A DNA stretch of 64,000 bases from Castanea sativa (GCF_040712315.1 NC_134017.1:5238001-5302000); one strand, 5' to 3'; shown: positions 24,561 through 36,287, counted from the first letter of the stretch. The notes: a model not told the origin generated them from the sequence alone. Made by a program: numbers and translations.

Positions 24561-26050
24561 TCTATATTCACATCTAGTGCCAACTCTGCAAAGTCTGGCA
24601 CTTTGATCATCTCCAGTTTCAAAAACCCATCTGGTTTTCTTTCTTCAATACTATTGTTCATTCTTTCACACTGCAATGGTGTCCTCTTGACACATCCACT
24701 AGTCCAATTTCCTCTATTCCATTCCTTAATAAATCTTCGGCTCAAACCCTCTCAAACAATTGCAGATTAGTGAACTCAGTAAATCACAGCTTCCAAATGC
24801 ACCGCATGTGCCATAAACATCGCACTCATCTTCTGGACTTTTATGCACAACCTCCCAATCCTCTTTCCCATCATCCCAATATGTAAGCAATCCATTTCCT
24901 TGCCAATCCAAAACAACTCTTAACAAATGTAAGACATCCGAATCAGTAAAAGTTTCAAAAAATGTCCCTTGTTTGTCATCAACCACAATAAATCTAGTAC
25001 GATATAAAGGATTCCAGTTTGGTATTCCAAGAAAGACCTGACCATTCCATGGACCAGACCGCCAATATGGGTGACCCTCTTTCCAATGAAAAATTTCAGG
25101 AATGTTCGGTGCATCAATGCCTACAGAGAAGCTTCCAATAGATGGATCAGAAGGGCTTTTCCATGATGTCAGCTGTACTCTCTGATCTGTCCTTAAATTA
25201 GTACTAAGTTTCATCTTTGGCAAGAGGGAATCAGAAGGATGTTGAAAACTTTCCCACAATACCAGTCCTGAAGGATCAACTTGCAACACAAGGTTTCCGA
25301 AATACCCAAGAGTGGCACTAGAATTGGTTACAGAATTTGAAACATTCAATGACCAAAAAATCTCAACCTGTCCATTTAGTACCACAAGATTTCCTTCCTT
25401 GGATATAGTAAGAATCCCAGAAGGATCTTTGAGTGGTTTCTGTCTATTAGCTACCCATATGACAGTGAATACAGAAATATTATTATATCATATTCCGAGG
25501 TAACGATTGGTAGAATTTGCAGGGCTGAAGAATCCTAGTCTGAAAGCACTCCCATTGGATATTATGTATTCAGTGTCGTTGATGGATTGAGAAGATCTAA
25601 TGGTGTCTATGGCATCGGTTAAGTTTAAACAGAAGCAACACGTTGAGCTTTGTGGAGCCTAGTTTTGTGTTTGATCCGGTTGACGATCTGACCTGACTTG
25701 AATAATGTTGCGTGGTTTTGGCCCGTTTTGTAGTCCATTGTGTATCCTATGCGCAGGAGGTAAAATACGCAGTTTTGTCATTAGGGTTTTTTGGATGTTG
25801 TAGTCGATTTTGAGAGATATTGAAATATTGTAGCCGCACTCTATATTTTTCCCTAATAATAGTGAAATTCCTACAACTCCATGGACGTAGACAAATTGCC
25901 GAACCACGTAAATACTATCTTGTGCGTGTGTTTATTTTTTCTTTGGCGTATGTTTTCTCTATTTTTTTTTTCTCACAGGTTTAGGAATTCATGGAAATTC
26001 CCTACACAACAAAGGACAAACAACAAGTTTGTCTTGCTAAGAAGTCCCAT
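24503..26050 (-). pseudogene. S-receptor-like kinase copy C: exon 1 fragment fused to the RPS3 C-terminus
   Basis: Starts with ATG at 26050 ([15 protein letters not shown]) and continues after a 366-bp LTR insertion (25641-26006) through the lectin, S-locus and EGF-like regions. Disablements: the insertion in the signal peptide; a Trp codon changed to TGA (25488-25490) in YLGI-stop-YNN; and a 1-bp insertion near 24730 after GFEPKI. In the PAN region, after LALDVNIE, the reading frame runs straight into [18 protein letters not shown] and a stop at 24503, which is the RPS3 C-terminus ([18 protein letters not shown] in the intact gene). Transmembrane and kinase exons are absent. It cannot make a receptor. 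The junction at about 24560 lies in a short shared GAAGA. Exon 1 is mosaic: like copy B in its first two thirds, like copy A toward the end. Confidence 0.88.
25641..26006 (-). mobile_element. Solo LTR (366 bp) inserted in kinase copy C
   Basis: Flanked by a perfect 5-bp duplication CAACA (25636-25640 and 26007-26011), present once in copies A and B at this place. On the minus strand it starts TGTAGGGAATTTCC and ends GCTCAACG, where related elements would end in CA, so the last base is probably mutated. It contains the phrase TTTACGTGGTTCGGCAATTT, known to me from short plant LTRs and TRIM-like elements. No internal region, so a solo LTR. Confidence 0.75.
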
Positions 26051-26264
26051 AACTTGTTCCGAGTTGCTTGTGTGTGACAATGCAGAACATGTAGCTTTGT
26101 TCATCTATTACAAGTTATGGTTTTGATTCGATGTTTTCTTGGATAGACATCAACTCAAGACGTTCAAAAGTCTTACATCCCATAAATGTGTTCAAGTCAT
26201 TTAAAGAAATTTTAAAAATGGGTCCATAACCTAGCCTTCAAGTTTCTTCTTCCAGTGGTGGTTT

Positions 26265-26660
26265 TAGGAATTTTTCTCAGAGTGTTCCTTAAGAAACATA
26301 AATTATACAATTTAATAAAAAGATAAATTCATATATTGATAACGACAACAATAAAAATATACACAAATGCATAAAATTTACAATTGTCTTCTACGAGTTT
26401 TCATATTTTGAAATCGGTACATGATAGCCTCATTATCAATGCTACAAGCTACATCTCTTTCAATGTACACAACCAAACAATCATTCATCCACTAAATCTA
26501 GAACAAATTATGGAGTAAAATTTAATTTTATTGGTATAAAAAAAATTGAGGGTGTTCCCAAAATTTTTTTTAAGGGTAGACAAATAAAAAATTTTAAATT
26601 ATTATCCATAAAAAAAAAAAAAAAAATTCAGGGTGGTCCTAGCCTTAAGGTGGCGCTGCC
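26265..26660. mobile_element. Short non-autonomous DNA-transposon-like element
   Basis: AT-rich insert bounded by CAGTGGTGGTTTTAGGAATTTTT on the left (26256-26278) and by CCTTAAGGTGGCGCTGCCCC on the right, imperfectly complementary ends of a type common in plant genomes. It interrupts the upstream spacer of copy C relative to the spacer of copy A. No target duplication was confirmed. Followed by a GA microsatellite (about 26693-26722). Confidence 0.35.
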
Positions 26661-26687
26661 CCTATCTTCTTGTGACATAAAAGATTA

Positions 26688-26692
<5 letters not shown>

Positions 26693-26722
<30 letters not shown>
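26693..26722. repeat. (GA)n microsatellite
   Basis: Uninterrupted GA run between the transposon-like insert and the promoter-like block shared with copy A. Confidence 0.85.
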
Positions 26723-26726
<4 letters not shown>

Positions 26727-26744
26727 TGAGAAAATTTTGGAAAA

Positions 26745-28220
26745 ACGCACTTAGTACCCGTTTGTTTCGGCTTTTAGAAGCCAAAACACACTTTTTGAGA
26801 GCAAAAATGAAAGTCAGGCGTTTGGTAATGTTTCAAAACATGCTTTCTCAAAAAAATTGCGTTTTGAAATGCAAAGAATTGAGTCAAAATGTGCGCGCTG
26901 GTTTGAGGAGCTTTTGCAAACACAAAAGCGCTTTTGATCAATATTACCGTTGGAAATGCAAGAAATGACTCAAATTACCCTCATCTCACTAACCACAAAA
27001 TACACAGAAAGCTAAAGACAAACATAGAAAATAAAAGAAATTACCTGTGAAGATCAAGGTGAAGAAGTGTGCGGGTGTGGGCTGAGAGAGGTATTGAAGA
27101 TTTTTGGTGAAATTAAGAGAAATTACCTGTGAAGATCAAGATGAAGAAGTGTGTGGGTGTGAGCTGTGTGTGGTTGAATTTAGAGAAAAAGAAAAGAATA
27201 AAGAAGATCAAGGTGAAGAAGTGCGTGGGTGTGGGCTGTGTGGCTGAATGTGTGGAGGAAAGTAGAGAGAGAGAAAAAAGAAATGGTATGTTCTAGAATG
27301 AGAGTTGACAAAATGGTAGTAGTATGGTGATAAAGAAAAGTATAAAGAAAAGTCAAAAGTGAAGATAGGGAGAAGGTAAAGAATACATGCATGGAGAAGA
27401 AAAAAAGAGGGAAAAAATATAAATAACGTGTGGACGAAAGAAAAAGAGATAAAGAGAAAAATAAAATTAAATAAAGAATAAAAAATTAAAACTAAAAAAT
27501 GCTACTATAATATTTTCACAATAAATCTTAAATAGTGGGTTGTTACTAGTTAATATTAGTGAAAAATAATAATTTAAGTGGTGTGTTCAAATTACAATCA
27601 GTTTCAACTTACTACGTATGATTTGTTGTGAAAATATTGTAAAAATATTTTTACAACAAAATTTAGTTAACAATAAATTATTATTGTTGTTGTTGTTATT
27701 ATTGAATAGTTTTTTTTTAATAAGTATTATTAAGTAGTTGATTTAAGTGTGAAATAAACCCCCTTATATATACATTGTCTTTTTTAGTAATTTACAACTC
27801 AAACCGTCGCTTTTATAAGTGCTAGCCAAATATTCAGCTTTTTCAAAAAGCACTTTTTAACAGTTTTTACCAAACACCAGCTTTTTAAAAAAAACCTAAT
27901 TTCATACCATACTTTTTGAAAACCCCACTTTTTCAAAAAGTCTAATTTCAAAAAGTTGAACCAAACTCACTCTAAGTGCCCACCTGTTTGCACTTTTAGA
28001 AGGCAAAAGCACTTTTTGAAACTAAAAAAATTATATGATCGTTTGGTTAGATTTCACAAGTAGCTTTAGCTAAAAATTATATGAACGTTTGTAGCAGAGT
28101 AGCACGAAGAGGACCTTTGCAACAGCATGGACAGGCCATTTGCAGCACGGGGAGGACCTTTGTAGCAGCACAGTGGGCAATTTGGTAATTTAATACTGTT
28201 TGTAATCAACTACAGTAAAT
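26745..28220. mobile_element. Nested hAT/MITE-like elements
   Basis: Sequence at 26744 (GCACTTAGTACCCGTTTGTTTCGG) has an imperfect inverted partner ending at about 27986 (reverse complement GCACTTAGAGTGAGTTTGG), which suggests an element of about 1.24 kb. Just outside (27986-28090) a second left-end-like piece begins (CACTTTTAGAAGGCAAAAGCACTTTTTG). The interior has a tandem block (CCTGTGAAGATCAAG..GAAGAAGTG, at about 27045, 27125 and 27205). The frame at 27180-27392 is low-complexity. It separates copies C and D. Confidence 0.4.
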
Positions 28221-28225
28221 GCACA

Positions 28226-28880
28226 CCTGACCATTCCATGGACCAGACCGCCAATATGGGCGACCCTCTTTTTAACCAAAAGCTTCAGGAATGTTCGGTG
28301 GATCAATGCCTGCAGAGAAGCTACCAATGGATGGATCAGAAGGGCTTTTCCATGATGTCAACAGTACTCTCTAATCTTTACTGAAATTAGTGCTAAGTTT
28401 CATGCCTGGAAAGAAGGAATCAAAAGGATGTTGAAAACTTTCCCATAGTACTAGTCCTGTAGCGTCAACTTGCAACATAAGGTTTCCGGAATCCTAAAGA
28501 GCGGCACTAGAATTGGTTACAGAATTTGAAATATTTGATGACCAAACAATCTCTGCTTGTCCATTTAGTACCACAAGATTGCCGTCCTTGGATATAGTAA
28601 GAGCCCCAGAAGAATCCTTGAGAGGTTTCTCTCTATTAGCTACCCATATGACGATGAATGCAGAAATGTTATTATACCAGATTCCGAGGTAGCGACTGGT
28701 AGAATTTTCAGGGCTGAAGAATCCTAGTCTGAAAGCACTCCCATTGGATATTATATATGTATTCAGTGTCGTTGATGGATTGGGAAGATCTTATGGTGTC
28801 TATGGGCCTATGGCAACGGTCAAATTTAAACAGAAGCAAGAAAGGATGAACAAGAAGTTTGTCTTGCTAACGAGTCCCAT
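28226..28880 (-). pseudogene. S-receptor-like kinase copy D: 5' exon 1 fragment
   Basis: Starts with ATG at 28880 (MGLVSKTNFLFILSC) and covers the signal peptide, the lectin domain and the start of the S-locus domain ([10 protein letters not shown]), where it stops abruptly at 28226 against transposon sequence. Disabled by stops and a shift in the signal-peptide region (IGP-stop), stops in SSAAL-stop, FSKD-stop and PEAFG-stop, and a 5-bp expansion (TATATATGTATT) around 28751. No TM or kinase part. Several variants (GIDPPNIPEAF) are closer to copy A than to B. Confidence 0.85.
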
Positions 28881-29500
28881 AACTTGTTCTGACCTTCTTG
28901 TGTGTGAGAATGTAGAATGTAGCAATGTTCACCTAACAAGTTATGATTTTAGTTCATAGTTTTCCAGAAATGCATTTTAAGTCATAATTGTCAAAATGGG
29001 TAGAAAAGTAATTCAAGTTATGAATTCAAATTAAAACCAATAACAACTTTTCACCTATGAATTGTTGTGAAAATGTTGTGCACGTAGCACCTCTTTAAAG
29101 AAAAACATAGGAACTAAAAATAATTATTGAACCAACATATTTGTGGGCCTTATGAGATTTAATATTATAATCATTATGATTATTATTTTAACTCTAGTAA
29201 CAAAGGTATGAGTGATAAAAACCCTCCTATCAAAATAATAACAATAATAATAAAACACTAACAAATGAGAGTAAAATGGCAATTTGATATTTGAAAATTA
29301 GGAGAACTCACCTACGTTATGAGAATGAGTTTTCTTTGTGAGGAAAATTATTAGAATATATGTGTGAAGATGGACCATCGCATCATCATGTTTTGCGTGT
29401 ACCCAATAATAACTTCATTTGTGAGTTTCAATTATCTCAATTACTAAAGTCTCTTATTGTTGAATAAGAGATCTAAAATTACATTATATCCTCAATTACA
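28881..29500. other. Upstream spacer of copy D
   Basis: The first 80 bases match the upstream regions of the other kinase copies (AACTTGTTCTGA..TTGTGTGTGAGAATG). The rest is AT-rich without coding signal. Confidence 0.5.
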
Positions 29501-30345
29501 CCCAGGGGCGCAGCCATGAATTTTTGTTTGGGAGGTCAAATTACAGCACTAATATATTTATTAAGACAACCCCCCACACACGCATATATACACACGCTCT
29601 TTTATTATATACACACACATATATACACACACTTTTTTATTTTATAAGTTATATATATATACACACACCCAACAACAACAAAAGCTTAGTATTTTCGATC
29701 AAAATTATGTTTGATGGCGATCTTTCATAAAATTAATAAAATTATTTTTACTATTTTCATAGTGAAATTCTTAAAAAGTTTCATTTTCTAAACAAATTAT
29801 CAAATTTTATACTAATGTAAATTAAAAAATCATTCAATCGAACTAGTGAAATTTTCAAAAACATGAATGATCCTAAACTTGGAGGAACAAGTTAGGCTCC
29901 AAACATATTTCAAGCTATCTTGCTTTAACCCATTATGTGGCAACTAAAGAGACATTTCATGTGTAGTTTTAGTGACAAGATTTTTTTAATGAGTCAATAA
30001 CTTGTTAATCGCCACATAACGGGTTGAAAAAGATAAATTCAAACATGTTTGGTACCGAACTTTATCAAATATATATTTAACAGATATAAGAGCGCATTTT
30101 ACAATAAAAAAATAAAATTGCGAAAAATAAAATTATGTCCTATAAGTATTAGACCAATTATTTTTTTTAAGAGCATCAGTGGACTAATTCAAATACTTGG
30201 AGGGGGGGGGAACTCTTATTTTTGTAGACTAAATTTTGAAAACATTAAAATAATTATATATATATATGTTTTTAAAAATTTCAAAATTTTGGCGGAGGGG
30301 GGCGTGGCCCCCCACCTTTCAACATAGCTCCGCCTTTGATCATAT
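29500..30345. mobile_element. Non-autonomous DNA-transposon-like element
   Basis: Left end CCAGGGGCGCAGCCATGAATTTTTG and right end ACATAGCTCCGCCTTTGA are roughly complementary over the first 15 bases (GGGGCGGAGCYATG), as in a widespread class of plant elements. The interior is AT-rich and the frames at 29524-29730 and 30049-30327 are low-complexity, so no transposase is encoded. Exact borders and target duplication not determined. Confidence 0.4.
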
Positions 30346-30539
30346 CAAAAACTAATTAGAATTTTGATCAGATCGATAAAAGCAGATGCTATTAAAACAT
30401 AAAATAATAACTCTATTGATGATCATAGGTTTGAAAGTAAAGCTTCACTCACATTGGTTTTATTTTGCCATTAATTATTATGGAATCAATAAATATTGAA
30501 ACTACTATATAGGTAAGCACATTATATTTCCTAAACCAT

Positions 30540-31400
30540 TTTGTTGGAAAAATGCTAAATTTCTAAACCAGTCAAGTTGGCAAGATGTCAAAGTATAATA
30601 GTGTCATATTTTTCTCAAGCACGTGATGACTAAACGTCTATATTTTGACAACAAAGTTTTTGATGAACATCCACATTAGTAGGTCTCATGTGGGTAAAAT
30701 GTATTTTTGTCAAAATCACATATTGGAAAAAAGAAAAGTGTAGTTTCTCCTAATTTTTCATTCTTTCTATGAGTCACGTTTAGTTATTTTATTTTATATT
30801 TTCTTTAATCCAATCTTGATAGACCCAATGAATACTCACAGCAAATAGGAATCCACAAACCAAGGAACACAGTTGTGAGGCACCTATTGCATGAAATAAA
30901 TGCATTAGATATCTTATTATAATGATGGAGCATTGATAAGTAACTTACATACTTTTTGTAGGAGAAAAAAATGAATAGTAACTTATATGATTGTATGAAA
31001 TGATAGCTTTGTTTTGTAATTCAATTTGCACCTTCTGATGTTTTTAACAGAAATATTCAAGATTCAAGTCATCTCTCCCCAATGTTGTAAGTTGTAACTA
31101 TCGCATTATGAAAAATAAAAAATAAATAAATTGGGGTTCAAATTAAATTAACATAAATTTTTAAAGTTTTCAAATTTAAGTCGTATATCCATGTGTTCAA
31201 CCACAAAATTTTCTTAAATATGAATATGACATCATAAAGAGAGTACACTAAAATTATATTAACAAAAAATAAAAAAAATAAAAAATAATAATTTCACGTC
31301 TCAAATTGGCATCAATTCTACTCTATTGATTGGGATGATGGAAATGTTGAAAGATAAAAAATGATAGAAATTTTTTTATTTCTGCACCATTTGTGTTTGG
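30540..31400. repeat. Duplicated spacer sequence
   Basis: 30560-30920 is related to about 23050-23200 (CTCAAGCACGTGATGACT; AATAGGAATCCA; ATTAGATATCTTATTATA). 31130-31330 is related to 39655-39800 (GTGTTCAACCACAAAATTTTCTT; GACATCATAAAGAGAGTA). These are remnants of the spacer between kinase genes in the ancestral repeated unit. No gene. Confidence 0.65.
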
Positions 31401-31439
31401 TAATTAATAGTGGTGGAAAAGCATAAGGATATACATTAA

Positions 31440-31494
<55 letters not shown>
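31440..31494. repeat. (TTA)n microsatellite
   Basis: About 18 copies of the trinucleotide, uninterrupted. Confidence 0.9.
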
Positions 31495-31495
<1 letters not shown>

Positions 31496-32450
31496 GCAGT
31501 ATGCACTCTTATTTTAGTTTGAAAACTAGAAAACAAGTAATACATTTTCATAAAAGATTTTATTCAAAAATTTATTTTCCACATTTATATTATTGTAGAG
31601 CATTTGTGGATTAAAAAAAAAAACCAATTATTGAGATTTTAAGGTGTAATTTGTCACCTTATTGTAATGATTTTAATCTTATTTCTAAGACTTGGTTTGT
31701 GAGTTCATAATAGAATGATCATAAAGAAATGGAATGGATTAAACTCCTAAACAAGTGAATAGATTCCATCAATTAAAACTCCAAAATAAGGGAAGAAAAA
31801 GAATATTATAAAAATTTTATTTTTATTCCTCTCCATCTCATTATTTTCTCTGCTTCCAAATGAACTGTAAGTCATGAAAGCAACTGTAGGTTGAGAACTA
31901 CTACTATAATAGTATAACAATCATGTGTAAACTGGCACCTTTTTTGGATTCATATTGTGTAACCACAAAATTGTCACCAATTAATTGGATAATCAAATTA
32001 TTCAAATCACATATAGTATTTTAAAAAAATTATATCAGTTTGTTTTCTACTACTTCATAGTGTAAAAGAAGAGGCAGGAGCCTTATCTTATGGTGCACAC
32101 CCACACACACTCTGTCTCTCTCCATGGCGGCTTTCCTCTTAAAATCCACAATTGGAGCTTGCTAATGCTGACATCCTAACTAATCCACATCCAAGAGAGA
32201 GAGTTGGACTAATTTTTACAAAACTTGAATACCCTTCTTGTTTCAAGGGTCTCTCTCTTTACGAATTTTCATTCTGATTATTTGTAATAGCACTAGCAAC
32301 ATATTTTATATCTCATTTTCCATTTCAAAAAAAAAAACTATGATGGGTGATAAGAATAGCTATTGTGGGATGCGATGACTGATTAGAAAGAATAAGGAAA
32401 AAGATTTTTGATGGCCATGTTTGAATAGTTAAGCTAATTACTAAGAGCAT
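31495..32450. other. Intergenic, no gene seen
   Basis: AT-rich, no coding signal on either strand; contains a CACACAC/TCTCTC stretch at about 32095-32125. Confidence 0.5.
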
Positions 32451-32645
32451 TCTCATCAAAGGTGATAAAAATATTAAATACTATTTTTTAGCATTTTTAA
32501 TACCTCAAATCATAAAAACATACATACGTTAAAGATGTTAAATACTAAAGATTTTAGCATTTAGCTACAGTGAGCTATTATCAATAACAGCTCACTATAG
32601 CTAAATTGTAAAAAAAAAAAAATAATAATAATAATAATAATAATA

Positions 32646-32676
<31 letters not shown>

Positions 32677-33157
32677 TCATAACTCCTCTCTTTTCTTACT
32701 TCTCTCTTCTCTTTCCTCTCTCACTTCTCTCTTCTCTCTCCCGATGGATGTGATCCGGCGATGGTGGTCCGATGGTCATGGGTCCGATGTGGCCTAATGG
32801 TCTAATGGTTCGTTGTGGTCTGATAGTCCGATGGTCACGATGCTGTTCTTGGGCCACGGTGCAGTCTTATTGGGTCGTGGGTCGTGCTTTAGATCTTGAT
32901 TTTGGGTCACCGACGGTCGTGGGTTGTGTTCCTGGGTCACCGACGGTTTGATTGCTGGTGGGTCTGGCTGGTGGCGGTGGATCGTGTTCTTGGGTCACCG
33001 ACGTAAATCGAGTGAGCTCATTCACTCACTGACGCGGATCGCATTCCTGGGTCACTCGTGTTCCTTGGTCTTCTCTGGAAGATCTATGATTTGGTCCGAT
33101 TGATTTTTATTTTGATTTTTTTCTACTGTTGAGTGTGATTTTTATTTTGATTTAGCT
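32451..33157. mobile_element. Truncated DNA-transposon-like element with GC-rich core
   Basis: The left end AGAGCATTCTCATCAAAGGT and the following TTTAGCTACAGTGAGCTATT are typical of an abundant plant transposon family (from memory). A palindromic (AAT)n(ATT)n tract (about 32622-32674) follows. Then comes a markedly GC-richer stretch (about 32740-33090) with repeated GGGTCACCGACG and GGTCCGATGG motifs and no open frame. The complementary right end is missing: the element is cut where the segmental duplication begins at about 33158. Confidence 0.45.
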
Positions 33158-35224
33158 GAACCTTGTTATAAAGCTTCATTTCCATATGATTGTGGGCCTT
33201 GTGGCAGAACTACTTAATTCTCAAACGGGTAATTAGTTTCTCAATGTAATTAATTCAATTAATTTATAAAAATCAAGTAAGATCTAATGATGCCTTCACA
33301 TAGTTACAATCATTATTCATCAACAAATATTCCCCATAATTTACTCATTATTCTTATGCTATTAAGTTTTGTATATAACTTGGAGTTGTTAACATTTTAA
33401 TAGACATCTGGTATAGTGGATAAGAGGTTGGACCTAAGTGTAATAACAAGCGCTTTTGCCCAAGTGATGTGTCATGAGTTTAAGTTCCAAAGTTGGACTC
33501 TCCAATTGGAGAAAATACACCATGTTTCAAGTGTATGCTTCCTTCTACTCACAGCTAAGTAAGTCTCACAGCTTTTGCCTAAGTGATGTGTCATGAGTTT
33601 AAGTTCCAAAATTGGACTCTCCAATTGAAGAAAATACACCTTGTTCGGGTATATATTTCCTCCCACTTACAGCTAAGTGGGTCCCAGTTGCAAGACCCAT
33701 TCAGCTGTGGGTGGGAGGAAGCATACACTTGAAACAAGGTATACTTCCTCCTCCAATTGAGAGTAAGGTTGTTTACTGACCACCTCTCATAGACCCTACA
33801 AAAACGGGATAGTCTTATACACTAGATACGACTTTTTATCTATACTTGGTCAAAATAAATAAATAAGTAGTAAATTTAGGATTTCAATTGTCTAGTGATA
33901 CAATGGTATCATTCTTGTGGGAAATTGTTAGGCCTGAATTTTATGATTTCTATGTTTACCTACCTAAGTATGGTGTCCCTTCATCCCTCCCTGGAGTTAA
34001 ATTGAATAGGTTTATAACTACATTGAAGATTAGATCATCAAGGAATCTCGAGGGTCAATGGTCTTGCATAAGATCATTAGAGTGTGGAAGCCTGTCTTTC
34101 TACAAATTGATCTATGTCTCTGTTTGGTGCATTCTATTAAGACTAAATGTATAGTTCTCACCTTTGACCATAAAGATGGATATAAGAAAAGGGATGAGGG
34201 TGGCAGTTTCTCTCCCAAAGGGATCCCTATGGAATTGAGTGGTGCTTGGTCTAGGAAATTATTAACCACCATGCTCCAAGCATTGGGAAAATAAAGAACA
34301 TTGGCCATGGTAGATGGAGAATATTTTGGAGGATATTCATTACAATGTACAAAACAACAACCTTAGAGTTGTAATTTTAACAGTTCCTCATGTTGTTCTA
34401 GCTGATAGTAGGAAGTTAGCCTACATGGCAGGGAAATAGATACCAAATTTTGTAAGATAATGCAATTTATTCATGAACTTTTCTTTCTTGATATGTAAAT
34501 ATATATATATATATATATAAAGATACATTTAGAGAAAAATTGGAGTAGTATTATTTTTATTGTTGATATGTCAAGTTGTGAATAATGCAACATCATTGTC
34601 ACATAGGTCCATTAGTGAACACTTTCATCAGTATCAATCATAGCATACCACCTCAACAATTATGAAACAACTGTGAAAAATTGTCTTTAGATTTTTTTTT
34701 TTTTTTTAAGAATAAGTTTCTAGACTTGTTATTTAATAATCTTTTATTAAATAATAAGTTTCTAGACTTATTATTTAATAAAAGGTTATTCAAGCTATTT
34801 CCTCAACAAAGTTTGAGGGAAGATCAACGCAGTCCTAAGAATTATCACTGGGTAAGTGGCTCTTATGTAATTGGTAAAGTGCGGTCACTATGTTACAAAC
34901 CAAAAAAGTCTCTAAAAGAAGAAATCCAAATGAGGCTTGCACTAGTTGGGTTATCTTTGAGTGTTCCTAGCCCAATTCATAAACAGTTTCTTCAATTTTT
35001 TTTTTTATAAATACCATTTTAGATCTTGTTTGCTTTATTTTTATTTTTAGTTTTTAGTTTTTACTGGTGAAAGAAATGAGGTGAAAACGGTTGCATAATT
35101 GAGCCAACTTTGAGTGGATTAAGTGAAATTTTTTAAATTATGAGTAGGCAATTATAAAAAGGCTTAACTAAAGATGGGCAAAGTTTAATTATTTTTACAT
35201 TATATAAATTGTATTTGTCAAACA
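33158..35224. repeat. Segmental duplication, right copy (partner 4898-6956)
   Basis: Collinear with the left copy, including the tRNA-like foldback repeat, the AT microsatellite (about 34500-34519) and the T-run. It runs without interruption into 35225, where the partner holds the Helitron. The open frame at 34030-34308 (minus, MANVLYFPNAWSMVVNNFLDQ) is the counterpart of 5788-6012; it has no domain I recognise and I do not call it a gene. Confidence 0.85.
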
Positions 35225-35225
35225 T
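35224..35225. other. Empty Helitron target site
   Basis: CAAACA at 35219-35224 is followed directly by TTAGCACTAAAATC. The left copy has the same bases split by the Helitron (CAAACA at 6951-6956, TTAGCACTAAAATC from 17086). This fixes the insertion between A and T and shows the Helitron came after the duplication, or was lost without trace here (Helitrons rarely excise cleanly). Confidence 0.85.
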
Positions 35226-35575
35226 TAGCACTAAAATCCATGATAGGTACATATTTTGTTCTTTAAAGTCCTACTAACATTAAAACATAAAGTATTTTCT
35301 TTTTCATCTTTCTTTTAAATAATTGGGGGGCATTGGTTAAGTCCTTGTATATGACAACATAATGTTTTTAAGGTTGTATATAATATGTAAACTAATGTTC
35401 TCACACACTCGATGATGTACACTTTATATACACAATATCAATAGTTTCACGCTTGATGTCCACATTTTCTATTGATGTCCAAATTTAAAATTTAAAATAA
35501 GTGGCATGTAGAGACAATGTAAACTAAGGACTGTGCTAGAATCAATGCTCTAATTCAGCCACTAAGCATGGTTTC

Positions 35576-36156
35576 TGTTAGTGCATTTTAATTTAAAGTA
35601 CGTTAAAACTTAAATTAACTGAAAATTAATAAAGAGTTGAGTTATAGTGGAATTTGTTAAAGAAAGACTTAACTTGTATGTAAGTTAAATTAAATAAATT
35701 TAGAAGAGTTATCAAAAATAATAAATAACATGTAGGTTATGAGAAGGATTGGAAGACTATATATATGGCTATGCTACAGACTAATTTCATATCAAGAGTA
35801 AATGAAGATAAATAGTTAAAGCTAAGAGTATTGTGTAAGAAAGTAAATTCAATAATTCTCCTAAATACTTGAGAGATTTCGGGCTAAAGAAAGGTGTTTC
35901 TTTTGGTAGAACTTTGAGCTCAACCACTTATGCAGGGTTGGATTGAGCTGCACAATGAACTGTTGGCCTGTTGTATCTTGGAAGGGATAAGTCAAAAGTG
36001 AATTTCTGCTGCATCGGTTTCTAGGCTTTGCCAATTGCAGAGGGCTTGAATCTCCTTAAAGAAAGCGAGATTTCAGTGCCTCAGTCCGACATTATTTGTC
36101 TATATTTATATTTTTATTGTAATTAATATATCATTTTATTGGTAATTTCTCCAACA
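35576..36156 (+). mobile_element. Solo LTR (581 bp) downstream of kinase copy B
   Basis: Starts TGTTAGTGCA and ends TCTCCAACA, flanked by perfect 5-bp duplications GTTTC (35571-35575 and 36157-36161). The copy A flank has a single uninterrupted site (GCATGGTTTCTTTAAAAAAT, about 17186-17205). Strand follows the TG..CA reading and a TATATATGGC promoter-like motif near 35760. No internal region. It lies about 130 bp beyond the stop codon of copy B and could affect its transcript end. Confidence 0.78.
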
Positions 36157-36287
36157 GTTTCTTTTTCAAAAAATAAGAAACCTGCATGATAAAAAATATG
36201 ATATAAATGAATTTAAGATTAAATACTCTTACTTATGGAAGAAAATATTAATTAAATTAAGAGGAATTTATCTCAAAGAAAATATTT

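Noticed and set aside
26726..26968. 80-residue plus frame in the MITE-like stretch
   Set aside because: Overlaps the transposon-like end and has no homology I recognise; explained by repeat sequence.
31440..31494. Trinucleotide run as part of a coding gene
   Set aside because: Surrounding sequence has no open frame; TTA repeats in AT-rich intergenic DNA.
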